From: Gammaproteobacteria bacterium
GTDB lineage: Bacteria > Pseudomonadota > Gammaproteobacteria > Chromatiales > Chromatiaceae
Assembly: GCA_024275295.1 (NCBI GenBank)
Contig: JAJRZI010000110.1
Span: forward strand, 1 to 64,000
Direction: 5' to 3'
DNA: 64,000 nucleotides
The position numbers were made by a program, and so were the translations under genes. Below the pieces are notes generated by a model. The model saw only the letters and a program-made list of their open reading frames with translations, made no database searches and was not told the origin of the DNA. Each line of letters starts with the position of its first letter. Position 1 is the first letter of the stretch. This document shows positions 1-9,646 of this stretch, one piece after another.

Positions 1-69
1 AGCCAACTTGACGCTGCCTACCAAGTCAGAGTAACAATACACAAAACCCGCGTCGCTAGCGCTCCGATA

Positions 70-122
70 GGTGGCAGCTTTGCTGAGTTTGGGTGGCAGC
101 TTTCAATGAGAATCGGTGGCAG
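70..122. repeat. Three direct copies of GGTGGCAG, possible insertion-sequence end remnant
   Basis: The octamer GGTGGCAG occurs at 70, 92 and 115, spaced about 22-23 bases apart; the first two copies extend to GGTGGCAGCTTT. Closely spaced direct repeats of this kind resemble the multiple transposase-binding repeats at the ends of IS21-like elements. No transposase gene is visible, because the window begins here, so this is a weak assignment. The cluster lies just upstream of the cytochrome gene and may mark the edge of an element lying to the left. Confidence 0.3.
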
Positions 123-174
123 GAATCAAGAGAATACGCAGGTATGGCCCGGTTTTTCCTTTAGAGGTGAGGCA

Positions 175-1260
175 GTGAACGCTATAAAATCAGCTTTGAT
201 CCTGCTCTCCGTGGTAGCGCTGTTTCTCTCTGCCTGCGCCCAGGTTGAAACACCTGAAATAATGTCAGACAGGGATGAGGATTCAGAGGGTGCCAAGCTC
301 TATGCGCAGCACTGTTCCGCCTGTCATGGCAACTATGGGCGTGGTGGTGTTGGTGTCCCGCTGGCGCTGAGTGATTTTCTGGAGAGTGTCAATAATCGCT
401 ATATTGCACTGACGATCCGCTTTGGTCGACCGGGGCGGGTGATGCCTGCATTTCCACGTCTTGGCGGCCATGAAGTCCTGGCGATTACCGAATATATCCG
501 AACCTTGCATTGGGCGGATGAGCCAACATTTTCAACTGAACCCGTTGTCGGTGATCCCCAATCGGGCGCCAGGCTATTTGCAGTATATTGTGCAAAATGC
601 CATGGCTCTGATGGAGGTGGCGGGCAGGGCACCGGGGTCTCCTTCTCCAGGCCGGAATTTATCCCGATCCTGGCCCCGGCGCTGAATAATGCCGGGTATC
701 TTGCTGCGGTCAGCGATCAGATGATCAAACGTACCTTGACCCTGGGTAGAGAGCATACCCCCATGCATTCTCCGGTTTCCATGGGGCTGAGTGAGCAGAA
801 TATAAATGATCTGGTGAGCCATATCCGCTCATTTCAGCAGCAATCAATCGAGCAAGCAGCCATTAAGCGGCCGGCTGATGCGGTGCTGATGCGGCAATCG
901 CCTTACGCTTACAGGCAAACCATTGAAAATATCAAGCAGGCGGTTGCCGGCAGTGGATATAGCGTTGTGCGGGAACAGTTGTTGGGAGAGGGCATTATCA
1001 ATCCTGATGCAGGGGAGAGGAGGCAGTACGTTGTCTATTTTGCCTCCTTGAAGATGCTCTCTGAGGGGTTGGCTCATGATCCTCGTATGGGGCTGTTTCT
1101 TCCAGGAAAAATCACTATTGTTGAGCATGAAGGTGTAGTGAAGGTATTGGTCAGTAATCCAGAACAGTATAATGCGCTGTTTAACAATATGGCGCTCAGT
1201 GACTTTACAGAGATGCTGCGCAGAACCTATCAGACCATCCTTGAGGAGGCGACATCATGA
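175..1260 (+). CDS. Diheme cytochrome c lipoprotein with C-terminal DUF302 domain
   Basis: This is a predicted periplasmic, membrane-anchored electron-transfer protein. I chose the GTG at 175 because GAGGTGAGG lies just upstream and because it gives a lipoprotein signal (LFLSAC, lipobox Cys near residue 21); an ATG at 106 in the same frame would only add an unlikely N-terminus. Two class I cytochrome c domains follow, with haem sites CSACH (about residues 47-51) and CAKCH (about 139-143). Residues of about 240-345 match the DUF302 pattern, with a DPRMGLFLPGKITIVE-like core. The stop overlaps the next start (ATGA), so the two genes are translationally coupled, and the next product is also DUF302-like. 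DUF302 proteins are common in sulfur-oxidising bacteria but have no settled role. The electron partner is unknown. Confidence 0.8.
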   Translation: MNAIKSALILLSVVALFLSACAQVETPEIMSDRDEDSEGAKLYAQHCSACHGNYGRGGVGVPLALSDFLESVNNRYIALTIRFGRPGRVMPAFPRLGGHEVLAITEYIRTLHWADEPTFSTEPVVGDPQSGARLFAVYCAKCHGSDGGGGQGTGVSFSRPEFIPILAPALNNAGYLAAVSDQMIKRTLTLGREHTPMHSPVSMGLSEQNINDLVSHIRSFQQQSIEQAAIKRPADAVLMRQSPYAYRQTIENIKQAVAGSGYSVVREQLLGEGIINPDAGERRQYVVYFASLKMLSEGLAHDPRMGLFLPGKITIVEHEGVVKVLVSNPEQYNALFNNMALSDFTEMLRRTYQTILEEATS

Positions 1261-1721
1261 TAATGCATGTTGGTCTGTGCAGAGGGTTAGGTATCGCTCT
1301 GTTATTGATGGTGACAGGTTCTCTGTGGGCGGGTGACCTGCTAATGGTGCGTTCACAACTCGTGTTTTCAGATGCTCAACCCAGGCTGGAAGAGGAGATA
1401 AATGCCTTGGGCTATTTTACCTCAAGCGCCAGGCGGGTGGATATCGATCTGGTCAGCGCCGGGTTTTCACGCGGCACCTATAGGTCTATCGCCTATGGAA
1501 AACCGGATGAGATCAAAGAGCTGTCAGCGCATTATCCCGAACTTACCCCTTTTCTGCCGCCACAAATTGTGATCTTTGGTGAGCGAAATGAGAGCTTGCT
1601 GGTAGCGTTGAGTCCGCTCTATCTGGCTGAGATTTTCCCCCAACCTGAACTGGCTGATATTTTTGAGCGTTGGCATAAGGATCTGCAGAGAATTTTGGAA
1701 AATATAAGAGATGCACGCTAA
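1257..1721 (+). CDS. Exported DUF302-like protein
   Basis: The product is a 154-residue protein with a signal peptide (hydrophobic core LGIALLLMVTGSLWAG) and no haem motif. The body follows the DUF302 layout seen in the upstream cytochrome: an N-terminal strand-helix segment ending in a 'GY/GF' turn, then a P-x-L-x-PFLPPQIVIFGE segment corresponding to the DPR-GLFLP-ITIVE core. It overlaps the cytochrome gene by 4 bases and the next gene by 11, so the three form one operon. A periplasmic partner of the cytochrome is the simplest reading. No catalytic residues are recognisable, and the DUF302 assignment rests on pattern similarity only. Confidence 0.65.
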   Translation: MIMHVGLCRGLGIALLLMVTGSLWAGDLLMVRSQLVFSDAQPRLEEEINALGYFTSSARRVDIDLVSAGFSRGTYRSIAYGKPDEIKELSAHYPELTPFLPPQIVIFGERNESLLVALSPLYLAEIFPQPELADIFERWHKDLQRILENIRDAR

Positions 1722-1938
1722 GGGAAAACAGGGGAAAGATATAGACAGGCATGCACCAAGTGTGAGTGAGCTGGAAGCCGATGTGGCCTATTTTGATGCC
1801 AGGCTCTCTCTGCTGGGAAAACCGGCAACCTGCTACCAAAAAGCGCAGGAGGTGGTGTACCGAATGCTTGAAGGCATATTGATTCAAAGCCTGATCAAAA
1901 GACGTGGGGCGGAGCTTAATAAAGCCAATAAAAAGTGA
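1711..1938 (+). CDS. Small hypothetical protein, third gene of the cytochrome/DUF302 operon
   Basis: This 75-residue, charged, predicted cytoplasmic protein has no signal peptide or membrane segment. Its start overlaps the end of the DUF302-like gene by 11 bases, which supports real translation through coupling. The sequence is largely helical (heptad-like LEADVAYFDARLSLLG, then YQKAQEVVYRMLEGILIQSLIKRR) with a basic C-terminus. I do not recognise the family. Its operon position suggests a link to the cytochrome/DUF302 pair, but nothing in the sequence shows a function. Confidence 0.55.
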   Translation: MHAKGKQGKDIDRHAPSVSELEADVAYFDARLSLLGKPATCYQKAQEVVYRMLEGILIQSLIKRRGAELNKANKK

Positions 1939-2236
1939 CCCAACAGACCCAAGAATGGTTAAGTGGATTGATTAGCATAAATTTAATGCATTCTCGGGAA
2001 GTAAAGGATGTAAAATGAGGCTATAATTACATTACAAGTACAGTGGTAATAGTTTAAAATTACACCATTACAATTGCTGTGCTTTATACCTCTTGCGATG
2101 CGGCGGCCTACCATAGGGCAAAAACCAGGCATCGGGGCAGGTAAAGAGAAAGGCAGTGATAGGAGGGGTTTATGCCGAGGATGGATAAGATGCCATGAAT
2201 GGGCGACCTCAGCATAACCATAGGAATGAAGTATGC
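1939..2236. other. Intergenic region with two very short ORFs
   Basis: The first 220 bases are AT-rich and hold no gene that I can support. At 2161-2168 there is a strong Shine-Dalgarno-like AGGAGGGG followed by an 8-codon ORF (2172-2198). A 13-codon ORF starts on the next base (2199-2240), and its stop overlaps the ATG of the small membrane ORF described next. This could be a leader-peptide arrangement, but it is too short to support by itself. Confidence 0.35.
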
Positions 2237-2356
2237 ATGATGTGGAGGGAATGTTGTATGTTAAAGCCGCGAAAGATTGAATTGATACGCACAGCTATGG
2301 GATTGTTTTTTTTCAGCCTGGCTGTATTGATAACTCAACTGCTCTCAGTAAATTAG
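2237..2356 (+). CDS. Putative small single-pass membrane protein
   Basis: This small ORF encodes 39 residues from the ATG at 2237, or 32 from the ATG at 2258. The second start has GGAGGGA about 9 bases upstream and is the better choice for an independent protein; the first overlaps the stop of a 13-codon ORF. The C-terminal half is one hydrophobic helix (AMGLFFFSLAVLITQLL) preceded by a basic stretch (KPRKIELIR), the usual layout of a small inner-membrane protein with the N-terminus inside. A terminator follows 27 bases after the stop. The family is not recognised and the ORF may be fortuitous. Confidence 0.4.
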   Translation: MMWRECCMLKPRKIELIRTAMGLFFFSLAVLITQLLSVN

Positions 2357-2382
2357 AGAAATCCTAATAACCCAATTTTGAT

Positions 2383-2410
2383 AAAAAGCCCCGCGTTTGC
2401 TGGGTTTTTT
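2383..2410 (+). terminator. Rho-independent terminator
   Basis: A GC-rich hairpin (AAGCCCCGC / GCTGGGTTTT with one mismatch) ends in a run of six T. It lies downstream of the small membrane ORF and before maf, closing the first transcription unit. Confidence 0.6.
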
Positions 2411-2624
2411 GATGGTGCAGAAAAAGCCTTATGAATTAGTCAGACTAACCGCTGAGTGTGGCTTGAGTGTATCCATAATTATTGTTGTATTGGTCTTCCC
2501 AGTCATTGGTCAAAAAGTATTTTGCAAGCACCTCTAAAGAAAAGGAATTACTGTCAATCATGCAGTGGCTGGTGTAGTGTTTGGCGATTATAAATTTCAG
2601 GAATTTCAGAAGTAAGAAACATTT

Positions 2625-3230
2625 ATGCATCCTCAAATCTATCTTGCGTCTCAGTCGCCTCGCCGTCGTGAACTGTTGGAGCAGATTGGGATCTACTCAA
2701 AGGTCATGACGGCAGATGTTGATGAATCTCCAGCCCCCAAAGAGGCACCTGCAGAGTATGTGATTCGACTGGCGCTGGAAAAGGCCAGGGTGGTGCAGGC
2801 GATGTTGGGTGATCATGAAATGCTGCCTGTACTGGCAGCAGATACGGCGGTTGTGGTGGGGCATGAGATCCTGGGTAAACCGGTAAACCGTGATGATGCG
2901 TTGGCGATGATGCAGCGGCTCTCAGGCCGCAGCCACAAGGTACTGACAGGCGTGGCGCTGGTGGACGAGCACACGGCGCGAAGTCGCCTGAGTGTCAGTC
3001 ATGTCACTTTTCGACAGATCACCGAGGCCGAGGCGCTGGCCTATTGGAACAGTGGTGAGCCACAGGATAAAGCTGGTGGTTATGCGGTGCAGGGGTTGGG
3101 TGCCATGTTTATTTCGCATCTGCAGGGGAGCTACTCTGGCGTGATGGGGTTGCCGCTGTTTGAAACGGCGGAGCTGCTACAGTCGGTGGGGGTTGAACTG
3201 CTCTCTGCCGCAAATATAAAAATCAATTGA
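2625..3230 (+). CDS. maf: Maf/YhdE-type nucleoside triphosphate pyrophosphatase
   Basis: This 201-residue protein is predicted to hydrolyse dTTP/UTP (and modified nucleotides) to the monophosphate and PPi, keeping non-canonical nucleotides out of nucleic acids. The N-terminal signature LASQSPRRRELLEQIG is typical of Maf, followed by the catalytic region 'LAADTAVVVGHEILGKP' and 'LSGRSHKVLTGV'. The length is the family norm. It starts the conserved group maf-rng-yhdP; 17 bases separate its stop from the chosen rng start. The YhdE rather than YceF subtype is inferred from this neighbourhood. Confidence 0.92.
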   Translation: MHPQIYLASQSPRRRELLEQIGIYSKVMTADVDESPAPKEAPAEYVIRLALEKARVVQAMLGDHEMLPVLAADTAVVVGHEILGKPVNRDDALAMMQRLSGRSHKVLTGVALVDEHTARSRLSVSHVTFRQITEAEALAYWNSGEPQDKAGGYAVQGLGAMFISHLQGSYSGVMGLPLFETAELLQSVGVELLSAANIKIN

Positions 3231-3247
3231 TCAAGCCCGGAAGATTC

Positions 3248-4708
3248 ATGAGTGAAGAGATTTTAATCAATGTACCCCCCCCTGCGACCCGTGTTGCGCT
3301 GCTTGAGAATGGGGTGCTGCAAGAGGTTATTATTGAGCGTGCCAGACGGCGTGGATTGGTCGGCAATATCTATAAAGGCAAGGTGTGCCGTGTGCTGCCA
3401 GGCATGCAGGCGGCCTTCGTGGAGATTGGGCTGGAACGCGCCGCCTTTCTGCATGCCTCGGATATCGTGAACAGCCAAAGCAGTGGCGATGCGCCGGCAC
3501 CCAATATTACCGAGCTGGTACGGGAGGGGGGAGAAGTCATTGTCCAGGTGGTTAAAGATCCTCTGGGAACCAAGGGTGCAAGACTGACAACCGACCTATC
3601 CATTCCCTCCCGCTTTCTGGTGTTTATCCCCTCGCTGGATAATGAAGGTGTCTCACAGCGTATCGATAATGAGGAGGAGCGCCAGCGGCTGCGAGGTATC
3701 CTGAGTGAGCTGAAGGAGGAGATCGAGCCGCAAGGTGGTTTTATCGTGCGAACTGCAGCTGAAGGTGCCAGCAGAGAGGCGCTACGGGTGGATATGCTCT
3801 ATCTCAGTCGGGTCTGGGCATCCATTGAAGAGCGCCGTAGCAAGGCCAATCTGCAGGAGTTGATTCATGCGGATCTTCCACTGGCCATGCGGGCGCTACG
3901 TGATATGGTCGGTGATGATATTGAGAAGATAAAGATTGATTCACGCGAGACCTGTAGGCGTGCCGTGGAGTTTGCTGGAAAGTTTATCCCTGAAATCAGC
4001 TCTCGTGTTGAATACTACCCAGGTGAGCGCCCGATCTTTGACCTCTATGGTGTTGAGGATGAACTGCAAAAGGCGCTACAGCGGAAGGTGGATCTAAAGT
4101 CTGGTGGGCATCTGGTTATTGATCAGACGGAGGCAATGACCACCATTGATGTCAATACAGGTGGCTTTGTTGGGCACCGTAATCTGGATGAAACCCTCTT
4201 TAAAACCAACCTTGAAGCGGCGCAGACCTTGTGTCGACAGCTGCGCCTGCGCAATCTGGGTGGCATTATCATTATCGATTTTATTGATATGGTGGGGGAG
4301 GAGCATAAGCGCCAGGTCATGCGCGCACTGGAGAAGTATCTGGCCAAGGATCATGCCAAAACGACTATTACAGAGGTTTCGGCACTGGGGCTGGTGGAGA
4401 TGACGCGCAAGCGCACACGTGAGTCATTGGAGCATGTGCTGTGTGAACCCTGTCCCTGCTGCAGAGGCAGTGGATCGCTTAAAACTGCTGAAACTACCTG
4501 TTATGAGATCTTCCGTGAAATTCTGCGGGAGGCACGTCAGTTTGATGTGGACTCGCTCCTGGTTTTGGCTTCACAAGAGGTGATTGACCGCCTGTTGGAT
4601 GAGGACTCAGCAAGCCTGGCAGAGCTGAGCGCCTTTATTGGCAAAAATATCCGACTACAGGTAGAAGCCCTCTATACCCAAGAGCATTTTGATGTGGTGC
4701 TTATCTAA
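3248..4708 (+). CDS. rng: Ribonuclease G
   Basis: RNase G is a cytoplasmic endoribonuclease of the RNase E/G family that matures the 5' end of 16S rRNA and degrades some mRNAs. The ATG at 3248 (MSEEILINVPP) gives the usual N-terminus and has GGAAG upstream; an in-frame start 21 bases earlier would overlap maf. Domains in order: S1 RNA-binding region (about residues 35-120, with NIYKGKVCRVLPGMQAAFVEIG), RNase-H-like and catalytic core with the metal-binding DVNTG segment (about 305) and 'IIIDFIDM', then the Zn-link CEPCPCCRGSG near residue 400. At 486 residues it is full length and lacks the RNase E scaffold tail. Confidence 0.95.
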   Translation: MSEEILINVPPPATRVALLENGVLQEVIIERARRRGLVGNIYKGKVCRVLPGMQAAFVEIGLERAAFLHASDIVNSQSSGDAPAPNITELVREGGEVIVQVVKDPLGTKGARLTTDLSIPSRFLVFIPSLDNEGVSQRIDNEEERQRLRGILSELKEEIEPQGGFIVRTAAEGASREALRVDMLYLSRVWASIEERRSKANLQELIHADLPLAMRALRDMVGDDIEKIKIDSRETCRRAVEFAGKFIPEISSRVEYYPGERPIFDLYGVEDELQKALQRKVDLKSGGHLVIDQTEAMTTIDVNTGGFVGHRNLDETLFKTNLEAAQTLCRQLRLRNLGGIIIIDFIDMVGEEHKRQVMRALEKYLAKDHAKTTITEVSALGLVEMTRKRTRESLEHVLCEPCPCCRGSGSLKTAETTCYEIFREILREARQFDVDSLLVLASQEVIDRLLDEDSASLAELSAFIGKNIRLQVEALYTQEHFDVVLI

Positions 4709-4729
4709 AGCGCCAGTCAGATACAAGCT

Positions 4730-7700
4730 ATGATCCGGCTGGCCAAAGTCTTAACGGTTAAACTCTGGCAGATTTTTCTGTTGTTGGTGGTACTCACCGG
4801 GATATTGGTCGGCGTGGCCAGAATGGTTGTGCCAGAGCTTTCAGCCTACCGCAATCAGGCGGTTCTGTGGGCTGAAGAGGCGCTGGGTCAGCCGGTCAGG
4901 ATCTCAGGTATGCGTGTGCGCTGGCGGGGATTTGGCCCGCAGCTGATATTGCAGGATGCCGCACTGCTGGGTACGGATAACAGCAAATCAGCCCTGCAGT
5001 TTGCCGAGATCCGTATCGACTTTGGACTGCTCGATGCGCTACTGACAGGGGTTGCCGTTCCGCGTCAAATCACCATTGTAGGTGCCTCCCTGCATGCGGA
5101 GCGGCGTGCCGATGGTTCAGTGGCGATTGCGGGTCTGGATATCGCCCAGACAGATCCAGCAAAAGGTGGCGCAGCGGCACTGGTGTTGCCATGGCGTTTG
5201 TCGCTGCAGGATAGCGACCTGTTTTGGGATGACCCGCTTCTCGGAACGGAGCCACTGCATTTTCAAGTGGCCAAGGCGCAGTTCGCACATGATGGCGAGC
5301 GCCATCAGATCGATGTCGATCTGGATCTGCCAGAGGGCGCAGGCAGGGTGCAGTTCTCTGCTGATATTACGGGGGCACTGGATGACCCCAATAGCTGGAT
5401 GGCTCGCTTCTACGTTGCCAGTAACCACCTGCTGCTGCCCGCACTGCTCAAACTTCACCCACCTGAAGATTATCTTCTGCAGCGGGGGGTAGCCGATTTT
5501 AAACTCTGGGGCCACTGGCAGACGGGGGGGATAGATCAGCTGCTGGGGCAGCTTGATCTGCGGAATCTCCAGCTGTCACAGCTGCAGCATCAGGGGAATC
5601 CCCCGTCTCAGTCGTTGGATGTGGAGCAGTTGGCAGGCCGTTTTCAGTGGCGTAAGCAGGATCAGGGTTGGCGTTTTGATGCGGCCGACATTCAATTTCA
5701 GCGAACTAATAAGCCAGGGCAAAAGAGCAGCCTGAGTGTGGTCAGCCAGGGCAGTGCCCTGCAGATGGAGCTGGATGCACTGGAGCTGGCGGATGTGTGT
5801 GCCGTTGCCGCCATCCTGCCGCTGCCGGAGGGGGTGTCAGATGCCTTGGCTGGATTGCAGCCCCAGGCGCTGATAACGTAGCTCATAGTGAATTATGAAA
5901 AGGCCACTGATGCACCAGCGTGGCGTGTGAGCGGTCGATTCAACAACCTCCAATTGCAGCCGTGGAACAGTATTCCGGGGGTAAAAAACCTTACTGGCCG
6001 GGTTGAAGCCAACCAAACCAACGGTGCCTTGTTGCTCGACAGTCAACAGGCCGAGGTTGATCTTAATGGCCTGTTCCGGGCGCCTCTGCAGTTGCAGCGA
6101 CTGAGTGGTCTGTTGCAGTGGGAGCCATTGCCGGATGCCGGCTGGCGCATCCACTCCGATGAACTGGTCGCCAAAAACAGCGATATTGAGACCCGCACAC
6201 GATTGTTGCTGGATATCCCTGATACGCTGGATCAATCCCCCTTTTTGGATCTGCATACCGACTTTGCCAATGGCACGGTATCCAGCACCCACCACTACCT
6301 GCCCGCCGGTATTATGAACAGAGGTGTGGTCAACTGGCTGGACCGGGCGCTGGTCAGTGGGCATGTGACCTCTGGCAGCTGTGTGGTGCGTGGCCGTCTG
6401 CGTGACTTTCCCTACAAAAAACAGAATGGGCGTTTTGAGGTGCTGTTCGGAGTTGAGGATCTGGTGCTGGACTATTTCCCCGGCTGGCCGCGACTGGAAG
6501 AGGTCTCGACCGAGGTGCGCTTTCTGGACGACAGCTTTGATGCCTGGATTGTGGATGGCAAGATGCTAAACAGTGAGATCAAGCAGGCCCATGGGTGGAT
6601 CGACCGGCTCTCTCAAAGTACGCCATTTAAACTGACGGGCACGGTTGATGGCGCGTTGAATGATGATCTCAGACTGTTGCGGGAATCCCCACTGGCAGAG
6701 GATTTTGCGGCCACCGTGGCCGGCATGCGGGCGGAGGGCGATGCCCGGGTGGCGGTGGATCTGGCCATTCCGCTGGCGCAGACCCGGTCTCCGCCATTTC
6801 GTATCGATGGCCGAGTGGGCTTTAAAGACTCAACGCTGCATCTTGATGATTGGCAGTTGTCACTGACCAGGATGCGGGGTGAACTGCTGTTTAATCAGGA
6901 CGGTATTCGGGCCAAAGGGATCCAGGCGCAGACGCTGAATACAGCAGTGCGTGTGGATATGGGGATCTCTCCCGTCATGCCGGATGCCACACGGGTCACA
7001 GCCAGGGCGCATCTGGCAACAGCAACCCTGGCTGAGCGCTTCCCTGGCATGGGACTGGAGATGCTGGATGGAGCAACAGACTGGAAGTTGCAGCTGGATA
7101 TTCCAAACAGAGTGGCTCAATCCGGTGCGGCGGCCCTGATCTTGGCAGAGTCTGATCTTGTCGGCATAGCCGTTGATCTCCCAACGCCATTGGGCAAGGC
7201 GGCAGCTGAGTCGCGCCATTTTCAACTCTCTACTACCGTTAGCAAGCAGCCACAACAACCTGTGCAGGGGCGTTATGCTGATATGCTGGATTTCGCTCTG
7301 CTGCTGGATAAAAGTGACCTCAATGCATTGACACTGCAGCGCGGTGAAGTGCGATTGGGTGGGGCAAAGGCGGTGTTACCAGAGAGTGAGGGGCTGCAGC
7401 TGCATGCGCGTCTGACGGCATTTGATGTGACGCCCTGGCTGCAGAGGGCCAAAGAGCTGAATCTTGCCTCTGATGAGGCAAAAGAGTGGCCCTTCTCAGC
7501 GGTGGATATCGGCATCAAACAACTGCGCAAAGATGAACTGACATTGGATGATGTGGCGATAAAACTGAAGCATGAAGCCGGTGGGTGGAAAGGGCATGTG
7601 GCTACCCGCCTGTTTGATGGAGAGGTGATGATCCCTCTGGATTTAAAGCAGGAGGCGATCACGCTGCGCATGGATTACATCAAACTGACCTATAAACCGG

Positions 7701-8611
7701 AAGAGGATACAAAGAGGGAAGAGGCACCGCCAGCCAAGCCGGATGCAGCGCCTGAGGTATTTCTGGATCCGCGTGATTTTCCAGCGCTATATCTGCAGAG
7801 TGATCGGGTGATACTCAATGGCCAGGATCTAGGCTCAGTGGTATTGGATATCCGTAAAATTGATGAGGGGCTTTCACTGGAGCCGACCCTGATGCAGTCA
7901 GATCGATTGGCGCTGGATCTGAGTGGGCGATGGGTCATGGTATCGCATAAGCCTGAATCGCGGTTTGAATTTCGCCTTGATGCCTCTGATGTGGGGGATC
8001 TACTGGCAGATATGGATATTACGCATAATATCCGGGGTGCCAGTGCTGATATCAAAGGCAACCTCTATTGGCGAGGTGGGCCGCACCTGATCAGCCTGCA
8101 GGGTGTAAAAGGGGAGCTTGATCTGGATATTGGTAAAGGCACGGTTTTGGAGGTTGATCCTGGTATCGGACGCATCTTCGGGCTGCTGAATCTGACCGCA
8201 TTTCAGCGGCGTCTCTCCCTTGATTTTAGTGACCTGTATGCAAAAGGTTTTGGCTTTGATCGCATGCAGGGCAGCTTCAGGCTTGAGGATGGAAATGCCG
8301 ATACCGACAAGTTTCAGATCGACGGCCCGGCGGCTAAGATTGTCATCTCTGGCCGAACGGGACTGGTCGCACATGATCTGGATCAGCATATTATTGTAGC
8401 GCCACAGATCACCTCATCTGTCACCCTGGCCACTGCAATCGCTAATCCTGCCGCTGGGGCGGCCCTGTTTCTGGCGCAGAACATCATGGGGAAGGATCTG
8501 GATAAGATCACCAGTTACCAATATCAGGTCACCGGCAGCTGGGATGAGCCACTGTTTTCAGAGAAAAAGAGCGTCTTTTTTGCGCCACAGCAGGATGATC
8601 TGCCCCCTTGA
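4730..8611 (+). pseudogene. yhdP: YhdP family (AsmA-like) envelope protein, interrupted by an in-frame TAG
   Basis: YhdP is an inner-membrane-anchored, AsmA-like protein implicated in phospholipid transport to the outer membrane in enterobacteria. Reading begins at 4730 with an N-terminal transmembrane helix (WQIFLLLVVLTGILVGVA) followed by the periplasmic domain. A TAG at 5879-5881 (codon 384 of 1294) cuts it. The same frame then runs open for 907 more codons with typical YhdP sequence, including the C-terminal region near 'GIGRIFGLLNL'. No frameshift is present. A GTG at 5888 could restart translation, but the second part would lack a membrane anchor. A CAG-to-TAG change is one simple origin. 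The position after rng and before nit/tldD is the standard one. Confidence 0.88.
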
Positions 8612-8729
8612 GAGCCAGCCCCGCAGTGCAGGTAATGCTTGAGTAGGCCTAATGTATGTGGGTGCTTTATGTTATCCTCTGCGCTACCGATAACAATATA
8701 ACAGTGTAGCTATTGCCACTTTACTATTA

Positions 8730-9563
8730 ATGACTGAATCAAAGCATAAAATTGCGGCTATCCAGATGGCCAGTGGCCCCAATGTAGGTGCGAATCTGCT
8801 TGAAGCGGAGCGGCTGATAACGGATGCGGCAGACGCCGGTGCAGGCCTGGTGGTTTTGCCTGAAAACTTTGCCTTCATGGGTAAAACCGAGCAGGATAAA
8901 CTGGCGCTGCGGGAAAAAGATGGCGAAGGCCCGATGCAGGATTTTCTGATGCAGATCGCCAAACGCCTTGGCATCTGGCTGGTGGGTGGCACCGTGCCGC
9001 TGGAAGCCGATGACCCAAACAAGATTCGCGCAACCTGCATGGTCTATGATGATCAGGGTAACCGGGTGGCACGCTACGATAAGATACACCTCTTTGATGT
9101 CAATCTGGTCGAGGCGAATGAACGCTACAGTGAATCCGAAACCATCGAGCCTGGGGAAGAGGCGGTGGTACTGGATTCACCGTTTGGTCGCCTGGGTATC
9201 GCTGTCTGTTACGACCTGCGTTTTCCAGAGATGTTTCGGAATATGCTGGATGAAGGGATGGAGATACTTGTGCTCCCTGCCTCGTTTACCGCCATTACCG
9301 GCAAGGCGCACTGGGAGATCCTGGTTCGGGCGCGTGCGGTGGAGAATCTCTGCTATGTGATCGCTGCGGCTCAGGGTGGATTTCATCTCAATGGTCGGGA
9401 GACCCATGGCCATAGCATGATAGTCGGCCCGTGGGGAACATTGCTTGCAGAGTTGCCAACGGGTGCCGGTGCTGTTACTGCCCCTTTGGATCTAGAAGGC
9501 CTTGTCTCTATCAGACGTAGTTTTCCTGCCCTGGATCATCGTCAACTCTACTGCCGTTTATAA
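8730..9563 (+). CDS. Nitrilase-superfamily amidase (Nit1/YbeM type)
   Basis: This 277-residue carbon-nitrogen hydrolase carries the Glu-Lys-Cys triad at about E45 (LPENFAF), K118 (YDKIHLFDV) and C160 (GIAVCYDLRFPE). Close relatives of the Nit1 group hydrolyse deaminated glutathione to 2-oxoglutarate and cysteinylglycine, a metabolite-repair reaction in the cytoplasm; the substrate here is inferred from family resemblance. The gene sits between yhdP and tldD, an arrangement common in gammaproteobacteria. The gap of 118 bases after yhdP may contain its own promoter. Confidence 0.88.
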   Translation: MTESKHKIAAIQMASGPNVGANLLEAERLITDAADAGAGLVVLPENFAFMGKTEQDKLALREKDGEGPMQDFLMQIAKRLGIWLVGGTVPLEADDPNKIRATCMVYDDQGNRVARYDKIHLFDVNLVEANERYSESETIEPGEEAVVLDSPFGRLGIAVCYDLRFPEMFRNMLDEGMEILVLPASFTAITGKAHWEILVRARAVENLCYVIAAAQGGFHLNGRETHGHSMIVGPWGTLLAELPTGAGAVTAPLDLEGLVSIRRSFPALDHRQLYCRL

Positions 9564-9646
9564 TCCCGGGGTAACCCCTTTGCAATTTCCCTCACAGTGG
9601 AATGCCGTCAGAGGCAGTCTGCTCCTTACCGTCACAAATAGAGATT

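Noticed and set aside
1950-2160. A riboswitch before the short ORF chain
   Set aside because: Some segments (GGCAAAAACCAGG) loosely resembled a c-di-GMP riboswitch, but the conserved pairing elements could not be found.
2445-2636. A 63-codon minus-strand ORF before maf
   Set aside because: No ribosome site, unusual codon content, and it overlaps the maf start region; no conserved feature.
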